Counted from the first letter of the stretch, positions 25,078-34,845 are shown. The stretch is 64,000 nt of DNA from an uncultured Actinomyces sp. (GCA_938040725.1 CALHZX010000058.1:4843-68842); one strand, 5' to 3'. The notes: generated by a model not told the origin, from the letters alone. A program made the numbers and translations.

Positions 25078-26447
25078 AGGGACGCCACGCGCGTCAGCAG
25101 AAGGGCCTCGGCAAGGATTGCGGCCTTCAGGTCGGAAATCGACTGCGACTCGTCCTCCGAGTGAGCGTTCGTCAGCGGGTCCTCGACGCCGGTGACGACG
25201 ACCTGCGCGCTGGGGAAGATGCGCTGGAAGTCAGAAATGAACGGAATCGAGCCGCCCACACCGATGTTGACCGAGGGAACGCCCCAGGCCTCGGTGAGGG
25301 ACTCGTGCAACGCCTTCGTCACGGGGGAATCCATGTCAGCCTGGTAGCCGGCACCAGCATCCTCGGCCGTGACCTCGACGCGCGCACCAAAGGGCGCATG
25401 AGCGAGCAGGTAGTCAACGAGCCTGGTCTGGGCCTCGACGGGATCGACACCGGGGACCGTGCGCATCGACAGGCGGAAACGCGTATGCGGGGCAATCGTA
25501 TTCGAGGCGTTGGACACGGGGCGCGCGTCAAAACCGATGACCGAGATTGACGGCTTGGTCCACATGCGGGCTGCAATGTCGCCCGATCCTGCCAGCGCCA
25601 GGCCCTCGACCATACCGGCCGCGGCGCGCAGCTCCTCCTCCGGCCAATCCACGTCCGCGTGATCCGAGCCGCCCAGGCCCGGGACCGCGACATCGCCCTT
25701 CTCGTCGAAGAGCGAGGCAATCAGCATCGAGGAGACCGCCACGGAATCGAGCAGCGGGCCACCGAAGGCACCCGAGTGCACCGCGTGGTCCGCGACGGTC
25801 ACGTCGACGGTCACGATCGCGTTGCCACGCAGCGTCGAGGTGACGGCGGGTTCGCCCACCTTCCAGTTCGACGAATCCGTCACGACGATGACGTCGGCGG
25901 CGAGCTCATCCTTGTGAGCATCGAGGAACGCCGTGAACGAGGGAGAACCGATCTCTTCCTCACCCTCGATGAACACGACGACGTTGACCGGCAGATCCTC
26001 GCCAAGGATCGACAGGGAACCCAGGTGCACCGTAATGCCGGCGCCATCGTCGGAAGAACCGCGGCCATAAATGCGGTCTCCACGAACCTCCGCCTTGTAG
26101 GGATCCATGCTCCAACGGCTCAGCTCACCCACCGGCTGCACGTCGTGATGGGCGTAGAGCAGAACGGTCGGGGCGCCCTCGATGCGATGCGAATGAGCGA
26201 CGAGGGCGGGCTTGCCCTCAGTCCCGTCGGCGGCGGTTTCGCGCAGGACCTTGGCATCCAGTCCAAGGGCCGTGAAGCGCTCGCGGATATGCTCGGCGCT
26301 GCGCTCCACGTCGGCGGCGTGCGCGGGATCCGACGACACCGACGGAATCGCCACAAGCTGCGTGAGTTCCTCCAGCAGGGACGGGAAAGCGGCCTCCAGG
26401 CGCTCCCTCAAAACGGACGATGACAATGCGTGTGAAGTATCAGCCAT
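25074..26447 (-). CDS. M20 family dipeptidase
   Basis: 457 aa. Zinc-dependent dipeptidase/carboxypeptidase (ArgE/DapE/CPG2 clan). Metal residues: LLYAHHDVQPVGE (His), GRGSSDDGAGI (bridging Asp), FIEGEEEIGSP (Glu pair), VTDSSNW and the late His in TNAHSEDE. The lid domain contains the conserved HSGAFGGPLLD. No signal peptide, so cytoplasmic peptide use. ATG 26447 is preferred to 26465, since TACCCT lies 6 nt before it and suggests a leaderless start. Coupled with the glycerate-kinase-like gene. Confidence 0.93.
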   Translation of the reverse strand: MADTSHALSSSVLRERLEAAFPSLLEELTQLVAIPSVSSDPAHAADVERSAEHIRERFTALGLDAKVLRETAADGTEGKPALVAHSHRIEGAPTVLLYAHHDVQPVGELSRWSMDPYKAEVRGDRIYGRGSSDDGAGITVHLGSLSILGEDLPVNVVVFIEGEEEIGSPSFTAFLDAHKDELAADVIVVTDSSNWKVGEPAVTSTLRGNAIVTVDVTVADHAVHSGAFGGPLLDSVAVSSMLIASLFDEKGDVAVPGLGGSDHADVDWPEEELRAAAGMVEGLALAGSGDIAARMWTKPSISVIGFDARPVSNASNTIAPHTRFRLSMRTVPGVDPVEAQTRLVDYLLAHAPFGARVEVTAEDAGAGYQADMDSPVTKALHESLTEAWGVPSVNIGVGGSIPFISDFQRIFPSAQVVVTGVEDPLTNAHSEDESQSISDLKAAILAEALLLTRVASL

Positions 26448-26505
26448 ACGACCAGGGTAGACCATGGGAGTGCGAGGCGGGCAGGCTATCCGCTAGCCTT
26501 GAAGC

Positions 26506-27126
26506 GTGTTTGGACGAAGCAAGAACAACAACGACGAGACCTCGATGCACGTTGAGGCGCTCTCACCGACGCCCGGCGGCAAAAAAGGCCGTCCTACGCC
26601 GAAGCGTAAGGACGCCGAGGCCGCCCGCATCCACCCGCTGGTTCCCAAGGACCGCAAGGAAGCCAAGCGTGCAGCTCGCGCCGCACGCAACGCGCGCTTC
26701 GACGCTGAACAGCGCGCGCTGGTGACCGGCGAAGAGAGGTACCTGCCGGCCCGCGATAAGGGAGCCGCCCGTCGCTTCGTGCGCGACTACGTGGACGCAC
26801 GACACTCCTTCTCCGAGTGGATCCTCGCCGTCATGATGGTCTCCATCATCCTCATCATGTTGCTCTCGATGCTCGGCAACAAGATCCCGCTGCAGTATCA
26901 GGCCTACATGCTCTACGGATCGTCGATCCTCATGTACGGCTCCTTCATCATCACCGCAGTCGAGTCCTTCCTCGTGTGGCGCACGGTCAAGCGCACGTTT
27001 GCCGAAGCACACCCCCGCGACGACATTCCCTCCGGCACCGGGTACTACACCTTCTCCCGCATGATCATGCCGCGTCGCTGGCGCTCGCCGCGCCCCCAGG
27101 TTGATCGCGGGCAGTTCCCGAAGTAA
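26506..27126 (+). CDS. DUF3043 family membrane protein
   Basis: 206 aa, GTG start. The N-terminal half is basic (KKGRPTPKRKDAEAARIHPLVP; RKEAKRAARAARNARF), followed by RYLPARDKGAARRFVRDYVDARHS, the DUF3043 hallmark. Two transmembrane helices (WILAVMMVSIILIMLLSML; YMLYGSSILMYGSFIITAVESFL, about 105-160) precede a basic C-terminus. The family is actinobacterial and of unknown function. TAGCCT lies 6 nt before GTG 26506, another leaderless-type start, and the gene is divergent from the peptidase. Confidence 0.88.
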   Translation: MFGRSKNNNDETSMHVEALSPTPGGKKGRPTPKRKDAEAARIHPLVPKDRKEAKRAARAARNARFDAEQRALVTGEERYLPARDKGAARRFVRDYVDARHSFSEWILAVMMVSIILIMLLSMLGNKIPLQYQAYMLYGSSILMYGSFIITAVESFLVWRTVKRTFAEAHPRDDIPSGTGYYTFSRMIMPRRWRSPRPQVDRGQFPK

Positions 27127-27219
27127 TCCACAGACCCCATCGGCCCCGCCCCATCCACATGGTGGCGGGGCCGACGCGTTTTATCCACAGACCTCGCAGC
27201 GGCTGAACCTGTATCCACA
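27124..27219. promoter_or_regulatory. Cluster of DnaA-box-like sites
   Basis: Three related 9-mers lie on one strand after the DUF3043 stop: TAATCCACA (27124-27132), TTATCCACA (27181-27189, the exact classical DnaA box) and GTATCCACA (27211-27219). The last two are 30 bp apart, as is the pair at 341/371. DnaA binding is inferred from the motif alone. Confidence 0.45.
27140..27174 (+). terminator. Terminator of the DUF3043 gene
   Basis: TCGGCCCCGCC pairs perfectly with GGCGGGGCCGA (11 bp) and is followed by CGCGTTTTA, a T run on the plus strand. It lies 14 nt after the DUF3043 stop. Confidence 0.85.
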
Positions 27220-27313
27220 GGCATTGCTATGGTGCTGGCTTTCCCCCGCCCTCGGGCGTCATCCTGGTCGTGTCGGAGCATCGGCGCCCCGACAAAGACG
27301 AGAAGGATGCATC

Positions 27314-27868
27314 ATGCACACGACAACCACACTGCTGCCCGCCTGCGCTATTGGATGTGAGGATGACGAGCCGGCCCCGGAGGGCATGTACGGCCCCGCC
27401 CACTGGCTCGACGACCGTGGAATTGCCACTCTCCTCGCCCCCTACCTATGCGATGGGTGGGACCTGGGAGATTACGCGCGTTTCGCTGACCTCACAGGCG
27501 CGGCCGCGCGGCGCCTCGCCTCACTCCTGCCGAAGGATGCACGCGACGATAGACAGAACAACGCGCCTCGGATCGTTGACCTGTTGCGCGCTGCCTCGCG
27601 CATCGACGGACTCAGCCTCGAGGGATACGTCATCCGTGCCCCTCGCAGAGACGAACGCGTCAGCATCGACACCGTGCTCGTCCCCGAGTCGGCAATCATC
27701 GCACACACCGGCGCCCCCATCGACGACGAGCGGTATCCGAGCTACCAGCACTGGCTCACGCTTGCCACGATCCTCGGGCTTGGCGAGGAGGCGATCCCGC
27801 CCGACGAGATGCGCCTCCTCGTCCGAGACGGATCATCCACGCGGTGGTGGTGGGCATGGTGGGACTGA
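27314..27868 (+). CDS. Hypothetical protein, unknown function
   Basis: 184 aa, not recognised. ATG 27314 is chosen for the AGAAGGA site 5-6 nt upstream; the frame is open 71 codons further but that part resembles non-coding sequence containing the DnaA-like boxes. The protein is acidic, with no signal peptide or TM helix: HWLDDRGIATLLAPYLCDGWDLGDYARFADLTGAAARRL looks like a short helical domain, then a basic middle (VIRAPRRDERVSID), and an aromatic tail STRWWWAWWD. pyrD follows after 18 nt, with its own -10. Confidence 0.6.
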   Translation: MHTTTTLLPACAIGCEDDEPAPEGMYGPAHWLDDRGIATLLAPYLCDGWDLGDYARFADLTGAAARRLASLLPKDARDDRQNNAPRIVDLLRAASRIDGLSLEGYVIRAPRRDERVSIDTVLVPESAIIAHTGAPIDDERYPSYQHWLTLATILGLGEEAIPPDEMRLLVRDGSSTRWWWAWWD

Positions 27869-27886
27869 TCAACTATCCTAGGAAGC

Positions 27887-28951
27887 ATGATCCGACGCGC
27901 GTACAACTGGGCTTTCACACACTTCATCTACCGTTCCGACCCGGAAGATGCACACCACCGGGGTCTGGGAGCAATTTCTCTGGCCGGCCGATTCGCCCCG
28001 ACGCGCGGACTCATCCGCGCCACACTGGGCTACCTCGATCCCCACCACAGCCCTACCCGCATGATGAACGGAGTCGAGGTCCCCCTGACGCTGGGACAGC
28101 GCCGTCTGCCCTCGCGTCTGGGCCTGGCGGCCGGGATGGACAAGGACGCGCAGGCCGTGCTCGGCATGTGTGCCCTCGGCTACGCCTTCGTCGAAATCGG
28201 AACCGTCACCCCGCGCCCCCAACCCGGCAACGACGCCCCGCGTCTGTGGCGCCTCATGGAAGAGCGCGGCCTGCGCAACCGTATGGGCTTCAACAACGCC
28301 GGAGCAGACGCAGCCGCGGACAAGCTGCGCGAGCTGCGCTCAACATCCGCGGGCCGCGCCGCCATCGTTGGCGCCAACATCGGCAAGAACAAGGTGACCT
28401 CCGAGGAGGACGCCCCGGCCGACTACGAGTACTGCGCGAAGACGTTGGCCCACTGGGTCGACTTCGTCGTCGTCAACGTCTCCTCCCCCAACACGCCCGG
28501 ACTGCGTGACCTGCAGTCGGTCGATCACCTGCGCCCGATCCTGCAGGCAGCCCGCCGCGGCTGCGAGGCAGGGGCCCCCGACCGCGTCATGCCCCTCTTC
28601 GTCAAGATCGCCCCCGACCTCGCTGACGAGGACATCGTCGCCGTCGTCGAACTGACGAAGGAGCTCGGCCTGGCAGGTGTCGTCGCCACGAACACGACGA
28701 TCAACCACGACCTGGGCGAGGGCGGCGTCTCCGGCGCTCCGCTGCTGCCCCGCGCGCTCGAGGTCGTCTCACTGGTGGCTCGCCACCTCGACGAGGAACA
28801 AATCCTCATCGGAACCGGCGGCATCTCCTCACCCGAGGACGCGCTGCGCATGATCGGAGCGGGCGCCGACCTGGTCGAGGCCTTCTCCGCCTTCATCTTC
28901 GAGGGCCCGTCCTGGCCGGGCGAGGTCTCTCGCGCCCTCCAGCGCGCCTGA
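27887..28951 (+). CDS. pyrD: Dihydroorotate dehydrogenase (quinone), class 2
   Basis: 354 aa. Oxidises dihydroorotate to orotate in pyrimidine synthesis, passing electrons to membrane quinone. The N-terminal amphipathic membrane segment (RAYNWAFTHFIYRSDPEDAHH) and length are class 2. FMN/substrate segments: GLAAGMDKDAQAVL, EIGTVTPRPQPGN, NRMGFNNAGAD, catalytic Ser in VVNVSSPNTPGLR, FVKIAPD, TNTTINH and IGTGGISSPEDA. TATCCT ends 7 nt before the ATG. trmH-like gene follows after 7 nt. Confidence 0.96.
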   Translation: MIRRAYNWAFTHFIYRSDPEDAHHRGLGAISLAGRFAPTRGLIRATLGYLDPHHSPTRMMNGVEVPLTLGQRRLPSRLGLAAGMDKDAQAVLGMCALGYAFVEIGTVTPRPQPGNDAPRLWRLMEERGLRNRMGFNNAGADAAADKLRELRSTSAGRAAIVGANIGKNKVTSEEDAPADYEYCAKTLAHWVDFVVVNVSSPNTPGLRDLQSVDHLRPILQAARRGCEAGAPDRVMPLFVKIAPDLADEDIVAVVELTKELGLAGVVATNTTINHDLGEGGVSGAPLLPRALEVVSLVARHLDEEQILIGTGGISSPEDALRMIGAGADLVEAFSAFIFEGPSWPGEVSRALQRA

Positions 28952-28958
28952 GGACGCC

Positions 28959-29837
28959 ATGATCATCGAACTGACCAGCGCGGATCTCGCCACAGACTCG
29001 CGCCTGGACGACTACACGCGCCTCAAAGACGTCAAGCTTCGTTCCAAGATCGAGCCGGAACGCGGCCTGTACATGGCCGAATCTGCGAACGTCATCGAAC
29101 GCGCCATCCGCGCGGGCCACCACCCACGCTCCTTCCTCATGTCCAAGCGCTGGCTGCCCACGCTTGAGGCGCTTATCGATGAAGCGACGGGTGCTCCCGA
29201 TGGCGCGCAGGTTCCAGTCTTCGTCGCCGACGAAGACGTCCTCGAACAGATGACGGGCTTCCACCTGCACCGCGGCGCTCTGGCCGCCATGCAGCGCCCG
29301 ATCCTGCCCTCTCTGGACGAACTACTCGCCACCGCGCGCGGCGGCCAGCCCGCTCGCCGCGTCGTCGTCCTAGAAAACCTCGTCGACCACACCAACGTGG
29401 GCGCAGCTTTCCGCTCCGCCGCCGCGCTCGGCGTGGACGCCGTCCTCGTCACCCCGCAGTGCGCCGACCCCCTCTACCGGCGATCCGTGCGCGTCTCCAT
29501 GGGAACCGTCTTCCAGGTCCCGTGGACCAGACTGGAATCGTGGCCCGGGGACATCACGACCCTCCAGAAGGCCGGCTTCACCGTGGCCTCCCTGGCTCTG
29601 TCCGACAATTCCGTGTCCCTCGACGACTTTGCCTCGCTGCCGATCCTCCAAGGTCCCCACGCGCGCCTTGCCATGGTCATGGGCACCGAGGGTGACGGAC
29701 TCGGGCGTCGCACCATCGCAGCCTCCGACTACACCGTCAAAATCCCCATGGACCACGGAGTCGACTCGCTCAACGTCGCAGCCGCATCCGCCGTCGTCTT
29801 CTGGGCCACTAGGAGCATCGGCGCGCAGCAACACTGA
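28959..29837 (+). CDS. TrmH/SpoU family RNA 2'-O-methyltransferase
   Basis: 292 aa. SAM-dependent ribose methyltransferase of rRNA or tRNA, knotted SPOUT fold. The substrate-binding N-domain includes RLKDVKLRSKIEPERGLYMAE and MTGFHLHRGALA; the catalytic half has VVLENLVDHTNVGAAFRSAA (motif 1), MVMGTEGDGLG (motif 2) and IPMDHGVDSLNVAAASA (motif 3). The target nucleotide cannot be assigned. Likely co-transcribed with pyrD. Confidence 0.92.
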   Translation: MIIELTSADLATDSRLDDYTRLKDVKLRSKIEPERGLYMAESANVIERAIRAGHHPRSFLMSKRWLPTLEALIDEATGAPDGAQVPVFVADEDVLEQMTGFHLHRGALAAMQRPILPSLDELLATARGGQPARRVVVLENLVDHTNVGAAFRSAAALGVDAVLVTPQCADPLYRRSVRVSMGTVFQVPWTRLESWPGDITTLQKAGFTVASLALSDNSVSLDDFASLPILQGPHARLAMVMGTEGDGLGRRTIAASDYTVKIPMDHGVDSLNVAAASAVVFWATRSIGAQQH

Positions 29838-29879
29838 GGTTATCAGCAAGGCGCGCCGCGACCGTCGCTGGACAACGAA

Positions 29880-29915
29880 ACGAGGCCGGAGCTGGAAACA
29901 CAGCCCCGGCCTCGT
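29880..29915. terminator. Bidirectional terminator between trmH-like and HAD genes
   Basis: ACGAGGCCGG pairs with CCGGCCTCGT (10 bp), extended by GCTG/CAGC past one mismatch, loop 6 nt. It separates two converging genes. The CGAGGCCGG arm is shared with the hairpin at 15531-15572. Confidence 0.85.
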
Positions 29916-29933
29916 CGTCGTATGTCCGACGGT

Positions 29934-30680
29934 TCAGCTCATGGATGCGACGATCTCGTCGATGACATGCACGCATTCTTCCCAGCCAGACACGGCGCGC
30001 GTCGCGTAGCCAGCGGCCTTGACCGGATAGTCGTTGCCTTCCGGATCGAGGCGATCACCGATGAAGAGCATCTCGGAGGCGGGAATTCCCGTCTCCTCGA
30101 CGAGCTTGCCCATGCCGTACGCCTTATCGATTCCGCGCGTCGTGATGTCGACCGAGGTCGAGCCACCTCCGCGCACATCAAGCTCAGGGACATCGGGCTG
30201 AACTGCGTCGCGCAGAGCCGCCTTCTTGGTGCCATCGGGATCCCAGGCACGCTTCGCATCGAGCGGCGCTTCCTGGCCGAGAGCAGAGAAGGTGATCTGC
30301 GAGCCGCGGTCTTCGATGATGTTGCCCCACGGATTGGACTCCCACAGGCCGAGCTCACGCGCGTGACTCTCAAGCGAGGCAACCGCGCGGGCAGCGACCT
30401 CGGGATCCAGGTCGTGGGCGTAACGCTCAACCCACGCGCCATCCTCGTAGCGGTAGTAGCGAGTGCCGCAGGTGGGCATCAGGTGCAGGCGCGCGAGTTC
30501 CTCGTCAGTGGCGTTCAGGTTCTCCAGCACCTGGGTGCGGAACTGCCCCATCTGACCACCGGAGATGATGCACACCTCCACGTGGTCGAGCAGGGAACGC
30601 AGCGCGACGTCCATGCGGGCGGGCAACGGCGACTTCGAGGGCGCCAGGGTGTCATCGAGATCAAAGGCAACGAGCTTCAC
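29934..30680 (-). CDS. HAD-IIB family phosphatase (phosphomannomutase-like)
   Basis: 248 aa, GTG start with AGGGTGG ahead. HAD motifs: FDLDDTLAPSKSPL (nucleophile DxD), IISGGQMGQ (motif II Ser), the Lys in GIDKAYGMGKLVE and FIGDRLDPEGNDYPV (motif IV). The cap (about 85-185) recalls eukaryotic-type phosphomannomutase, including ITFSALGQEAPLDAKRAWDPDG. Activity on a sugar phosphate is likely; mutase versus phosphatase is undecided. It follows the small transporter subunit by 9 nt and probably shares its mRNA. Confidence 0.85.
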   Translation of the reverse strand: MKLVAFDLDDTLAPSKSPLPARMDVALRSLLDHVEVCIISGGQMGQFRTQVLENLNATDEELARLHLMPTCGTRYYRYEDGAWVERYAHDLDPEVAARAVASLESHARELGLWESNPWGNIIEDRGSQITFSALGQEAPLDAKRAWDPDGTKKAALRDAVQPDVPELDVRGGGSTSVDITTRGIDKAYGMGKLVEETGIPASEMLFIGDRLDPEGNDYPVKAAGYATRAVSGWEECVHVIDEIVASMS

Positions 30681-30689
30681 GATGCCACC

Positions 30690-30851
30690 CTAGTGCTTCG
30701 CAGCTTCGGCGGCTTCGATAGCGCGCTGTGCTGCCTCGGTCTCCTCGTCCGACGGGACAGAGAGAACCTGCAGCATGACGACGGAAGCGACGAGGCCACC
30801 CCAGACGAGCAGAATCGTCAGGATCATGAGGGCGATAGCGGGAGCGGTCAC
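30690..30851 (-). CDS. metS: MetS-like small subunit of a NSS-family amino-acid importer
   Basis: 53 aa, too short for most gene callers. GTG 30851 overlaps the stop of the large transporter as GTGA. The product reads VTAPAIALMILTILLVWGG, then LVASVVMLQVL, so one transmembrane helix (about residues 4-28), followed by an acidic/Ala-rich cytoplasmic tail ending EAAEAAKH. In Corynebacterium glutamicum the NSS methionine/alanine importer MetP needs the small partner MetS encoded in the same arrangement. Substrate here is inferred. Confidence 0.88.
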   Translation of the reverse strand: MTAPAIALMILTILLVWGGLVASVVMLQVLSVPSDEETEAAQRAIEAAEAAKH

Positions 30852-32434
30852 TTGGCGCCTCCTTCGATCGAAGCGGTTTCGTCAGTGTCATCAGCGAGGA
30901 TCTGAGCGACCGTCGCGTGGGTGTCCACCGGGCGATGCTTCCACGGAATGAACGTGAGGATCAGGGCGGCGACCACTGCAACCGCGACGGAGCCCCAGCC
31001 GAAGATCAGCACGTAACTCGTCGGGTACTTGCCGTAGCCGTTCGTCAGGAGATCGACGATGGACATCGCCATCATGATGAACAGGACGAGCGGGATAACG
31101 ATGCCAACGAGGGGCTCCCAGAGCTTGGGGACTTTCACACTGGACACCGAGTTGAGGTGGGCGCGCAGCACCCCGAGGCGGGGGCCGGCGACCGCGCACA
31201 GGACAGCGAACATGATCGCCGAGGACACAACACCAATCGAGTTGATGAAGTTGTCGACAATGTCGAGGTTGTTCAGGCCCGAGCGGGTACCGAAAAGCAG
31301 CAGGGAAATGACGGTGGCGGGAACACCGAGGACCAGCGCCGAGCGGGCGGGCGACCAGCCGAACTTGTCCTGCAGGCCACCGGAGACGACCTGGAGGAGA
31401 GAGAGCAGTGAGGTCACGCCGGCCAGAACCAGCGACGAGAAGAAGAGGACGCCGAAAATCGGGCCGCCGGGCATCATCGAGATGATCTTCGGGAAGGTCA
31501 CGAAGGAGAGGATCGGGCCGGTCAGGCCCTCGACCTCGGAGACGCTCACGCCGCCCTGGTGTGCCATGAAGCCAACGGCGCTGAAGACGCCAATGCCCGC
31601 GAGGATCTCGAAGGACGAGTTCGCGAAGCCGGCCACGAGCGCGGTGCCGGTCAGGTTCGACTTGCGCTTCAGGTAGGAAGCGTAGGTCAGCATGATACCG
31701 AAGCCCACGGACAGCGAGTAGAAGATCTGCGCGAAGGCGGCCAGCCAGACTTTGGGATCGGCGAGCGCGGCCCAGTTCGGGGTGAAGAAGGCGTTGAGGC
31801 CCTCAACGGCGCCGGGTAGGAAGAGCGCGCGAACGACGAGCGCCAGGAAGAGGATGACGAGCAGCGGGAGGAAGATCTTGTTGGCCGCCTCGACGCCCTT
31901 GGACAGGCCGCGTCCGATCACGAAGAGGACGAGGATCCACACGAGCGCGAGGGGAATCATCACCGACCAGGCGGGCGCCCAGGAGAACGTATCACCGGGG
32001 ACAACCTGCAGGAACGTATCAGTGAAGAACGTCGTCGGGTCGTCGCCCCAGGCGGCGTTTACCGAGTAGATCGTGTACTGCACGCCCCACGCGAGGACCG
32101 CACCGTAGTAGACCATGATGACGAAGCACACGAAGGTCTGGAACCAGCCGACGAACTCGCCGCCTCCGATAATCTTACGCAGCGCCCACGGCGGTGAACC
32201 GCGGAACTTGTGGCCGACCGCGTAGTCGAGCCACAGCATGGGGATACCAACGAAGACCAGTGCGACGAGGTACGGGATTAGGAAGGCGCCGCCGCCGTTG
32301 GAGTAGGAGACGCCGGGGAAACGCCAGATGTTGCCCAGGCCGATGGCCGAGCCGATGGCTGCCAGGAGGAAGCCTGTCTGGCCGCTCCACGAGTCGCGCG
32401 CGCGAGGCGCGGATTTGGATGCGGAGGATGACAT
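30848..32434 (-). CDS. metP: Sodium-dependent amino-acid transporter, NSS family (MetP-like)
   Basis: 528 aa, about twelve membrane helices. NSS signatures: the start of TM1, LLAAIGSAIGLGNIWRFPG (sodium site), SNGGGAFLIPYLVALVFVGIPML, and unwound TM6 LSVGFGIMLTYASYL. ATG 32434 follows AAGGAA and gives the family N-terminus; 36 further upstream codons are open but dissimilar. With the 53-residue partner it is probably a methionine/alanine importer. An acidic C-terminal tail (DDTDETASIEGG) is cytoplasmic. Confidence 0.92.
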   Translation of the reverse strand: MSSSASKSAPRARDSWSGQTGFLLAAIGSAIGLGNIWRFPGVSYSNGGGAFLIPYLVALVFVGIPMLWLDYAVGHKFRGSPPWALRKIIGGGEFVGWFQTFVCFVIMVYYGAVLAWGVQYTIYSVNAAWGDDPTTFFTDTFLQVVPGDTFSWAPAWSVMIPLALVWILVLFVIGRGLSKGVEAANKIFLPLLVILFLALVVRALFLPGAVEGLNAFFTPNWAALADPKVWLAAFAQIFYSLSVGFGIMLTYASYLKRKSNLTGTALVAGFANSSFEILAGIGVFSAVGFMAHQGGVSVSEVEGLTGPILSFVTFPKIISMMPGGPIFGVLFFSSLVLAGVTSLLSLLQVVSGGLQDKFGWSPARSALVLGVPATVISLLLFGTRSGLNNLDIVDNFINSIGVVSSAIMFAVLCAVAGPRLGVLRAHLNSVSSVKVPKLWEPLVGIVIPLVLFIMMAMSIVDLLTNGYGKYPTSYVLIFGWGSVAVAVVAALILTFIPWKHRPVDTHATVAQILADDTDETASIEGGAK

Positions 32435-32617
32435 GAAGTGAATTCCTTGCATTCGTGTGTATACGGGATAATTCCCAGCCAGACTAGGGCCGATGTACCA
32501 GGAAGTCAGCCAGAGTCCACGATACAGACCGTGTTTTTGCACTCTTTTTTACGTAGTCTTGACACACTGCAGCTGCAGCGAGGGTGGACGCAAAGCATCA
32601 AACGGAGGACGAAACCG
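32435..32617. promoter_or_regulatory. metP upstream region
   Basis: 183 nt between the AEC transporter stop and metP. It holds a 12-bp palindrome CTGCAGCTGCAG (32567-32578), T runs at 32534-32538 and 32545-32550, and the 11-mer AGTGTGTCAAG (minus strand, 32568-32558), which also precedes the erpA-like gene. No convincing -10/-35 pair is seen. Confidence 0.3.
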
Positions 32618-33556
32618 TTAGTCCACGAGCTCCAAGGCGTGGAAAAGCGCCGCAATACCAACGACGACGGGAAGCGACGCGAAGGTCGTCACGAGGACCG
32701 TTCCCTGCGCGATCCGCTCCCCCGCCTTGGCACGCGTCGCAGCGATGTAGGCGTTCTGCGCGGAAGGCAGCGCCGCCATAATGGTCACCGACATGAGCGC
32801 AGGACCGGTCAAACCGAGCAGCATTCCGACGCCGCACGCGATCGCGGGCTGAAGCGCAAGCTTGCCGACGATGGCACAGGCGGTCGCAGCAATACCGGAA
32901 TCCCCGGACGCAGAACGTCGATCCACGAGCGAGGCACCGAACGACAGAAGAATCATCGGGGGCGCGGCAGCCCCCAGCATGGACGTCGACACGTCGAGGA
33001 GGGTCGGCATCGGCCACCCCACAGCGGAAAACAGGAAACCGCACACCGCTGCGATGACCATCGGGTTGCGCGCGACGACCCTCGCAACGCCGACAATCGA
33101 TGGCCGCTGCCCGGAGCCCACCAGGTCGGCCAGAACGAAGAACATCGGCGTAAAGAAACCCAGCTGGAACACCAGGATGGGAACGACCGCGGACGCGTCG
33201 TTCAGGACATAGACGGCGATCGGGATACCGATGTACGCGCCGTTATTCAGGGACGAGGCCATGGCCCCCAAAGCGATTTCGCCGCGTGTCAGGCGCAGGA
33301 AGAACCTGCCAACAAGCGCGAACAGCAGCGCGGTGCCCACACCCGATGCGGCGGCCACGGCGAGCGGAACACCGAAGACTCCCGAGATCCCAGTAGAGAC
33401 GATGGCGTGGAAGAGCATCGCGGGGCTGGCCACCCAATACGTTGCCGAGGCAAGTGCCCCTGCGGCCTCCGGGCCAAGTGCACCCCCACGACGAGCAACC
33501 CAGCCAACGCCGATGATGAGAGCGATCGACAGGACCGACCAGACGATCGAGGCCAT
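32618..33556 (-). CDS. AEC (auxin efflux carrier) family transporter
   Basis: 312 aa, about ten membrane helices in two inverted halves (first VWSVLSIALIIGVGWVA, later NGAYIGIPIAVYVL and GMLLGLTGPALMSVTIMAALPSAQNAYI). The polar NGAYIGIP and the PSAQNAY turn match the broken helices of AEC carriers, which export or take up organic anions such as malate. ATG 33556 begins MASIVWSVLSIALI; the frame upstream overlaps glf and has no membrane-protein character. It follows glf by 16 nt on the same strand. Confidence 0.88.
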   Translation of the reverse strand: MASIVWSVLSIALIIGVGWVARRGGALGPEAAGALASATYWVASPAMLFHAIVSTGISGVFGVPLAVAAASGVGTALLFALVGRFFLRLTRGEIALGAMASSLNNGAYIGIPIAVYVLNDASAVVPILVFQLGFFTPMFFVLADLVGSGQRPSIVGVARVVARNPMVIAAVCGFLFSAVGWPMPTLLDVSTSMLGAAAPPMILLSFGASLVDRRSASGDSGIAATACAIVGKLALQPAIACGVGMLLGLTGPALMSVTIMAALPSAQNAYIAATRAKAGERIAQGTVLVTTFASLPVVVGIAALFHALELVD

Positions 33557-33572
33557 GCGAGCAGGAAACCCG

Positions 33573-34727
<1,155 letters not shown>

Positions 34728-34845
34728 TCACGGTCGTCAGGACAATGGTAGCGGCCCCCACCTGCGGGTGCGTCTGCATGTGATCGACAAGGCCGGAGCG
34801 TGGACTCGTGGCAACGGCACGCTGGTGGTCACTTATCCTTGTTCA

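Noticed and set aside
27101..27313. 71-codon N-terminal extension of the unknown 184-aa protein
   Set aside because: It overlaps the DUF3043 end, a terminator and the DnaA-like boxes, and a good ribosome site precedes the internal ATG.
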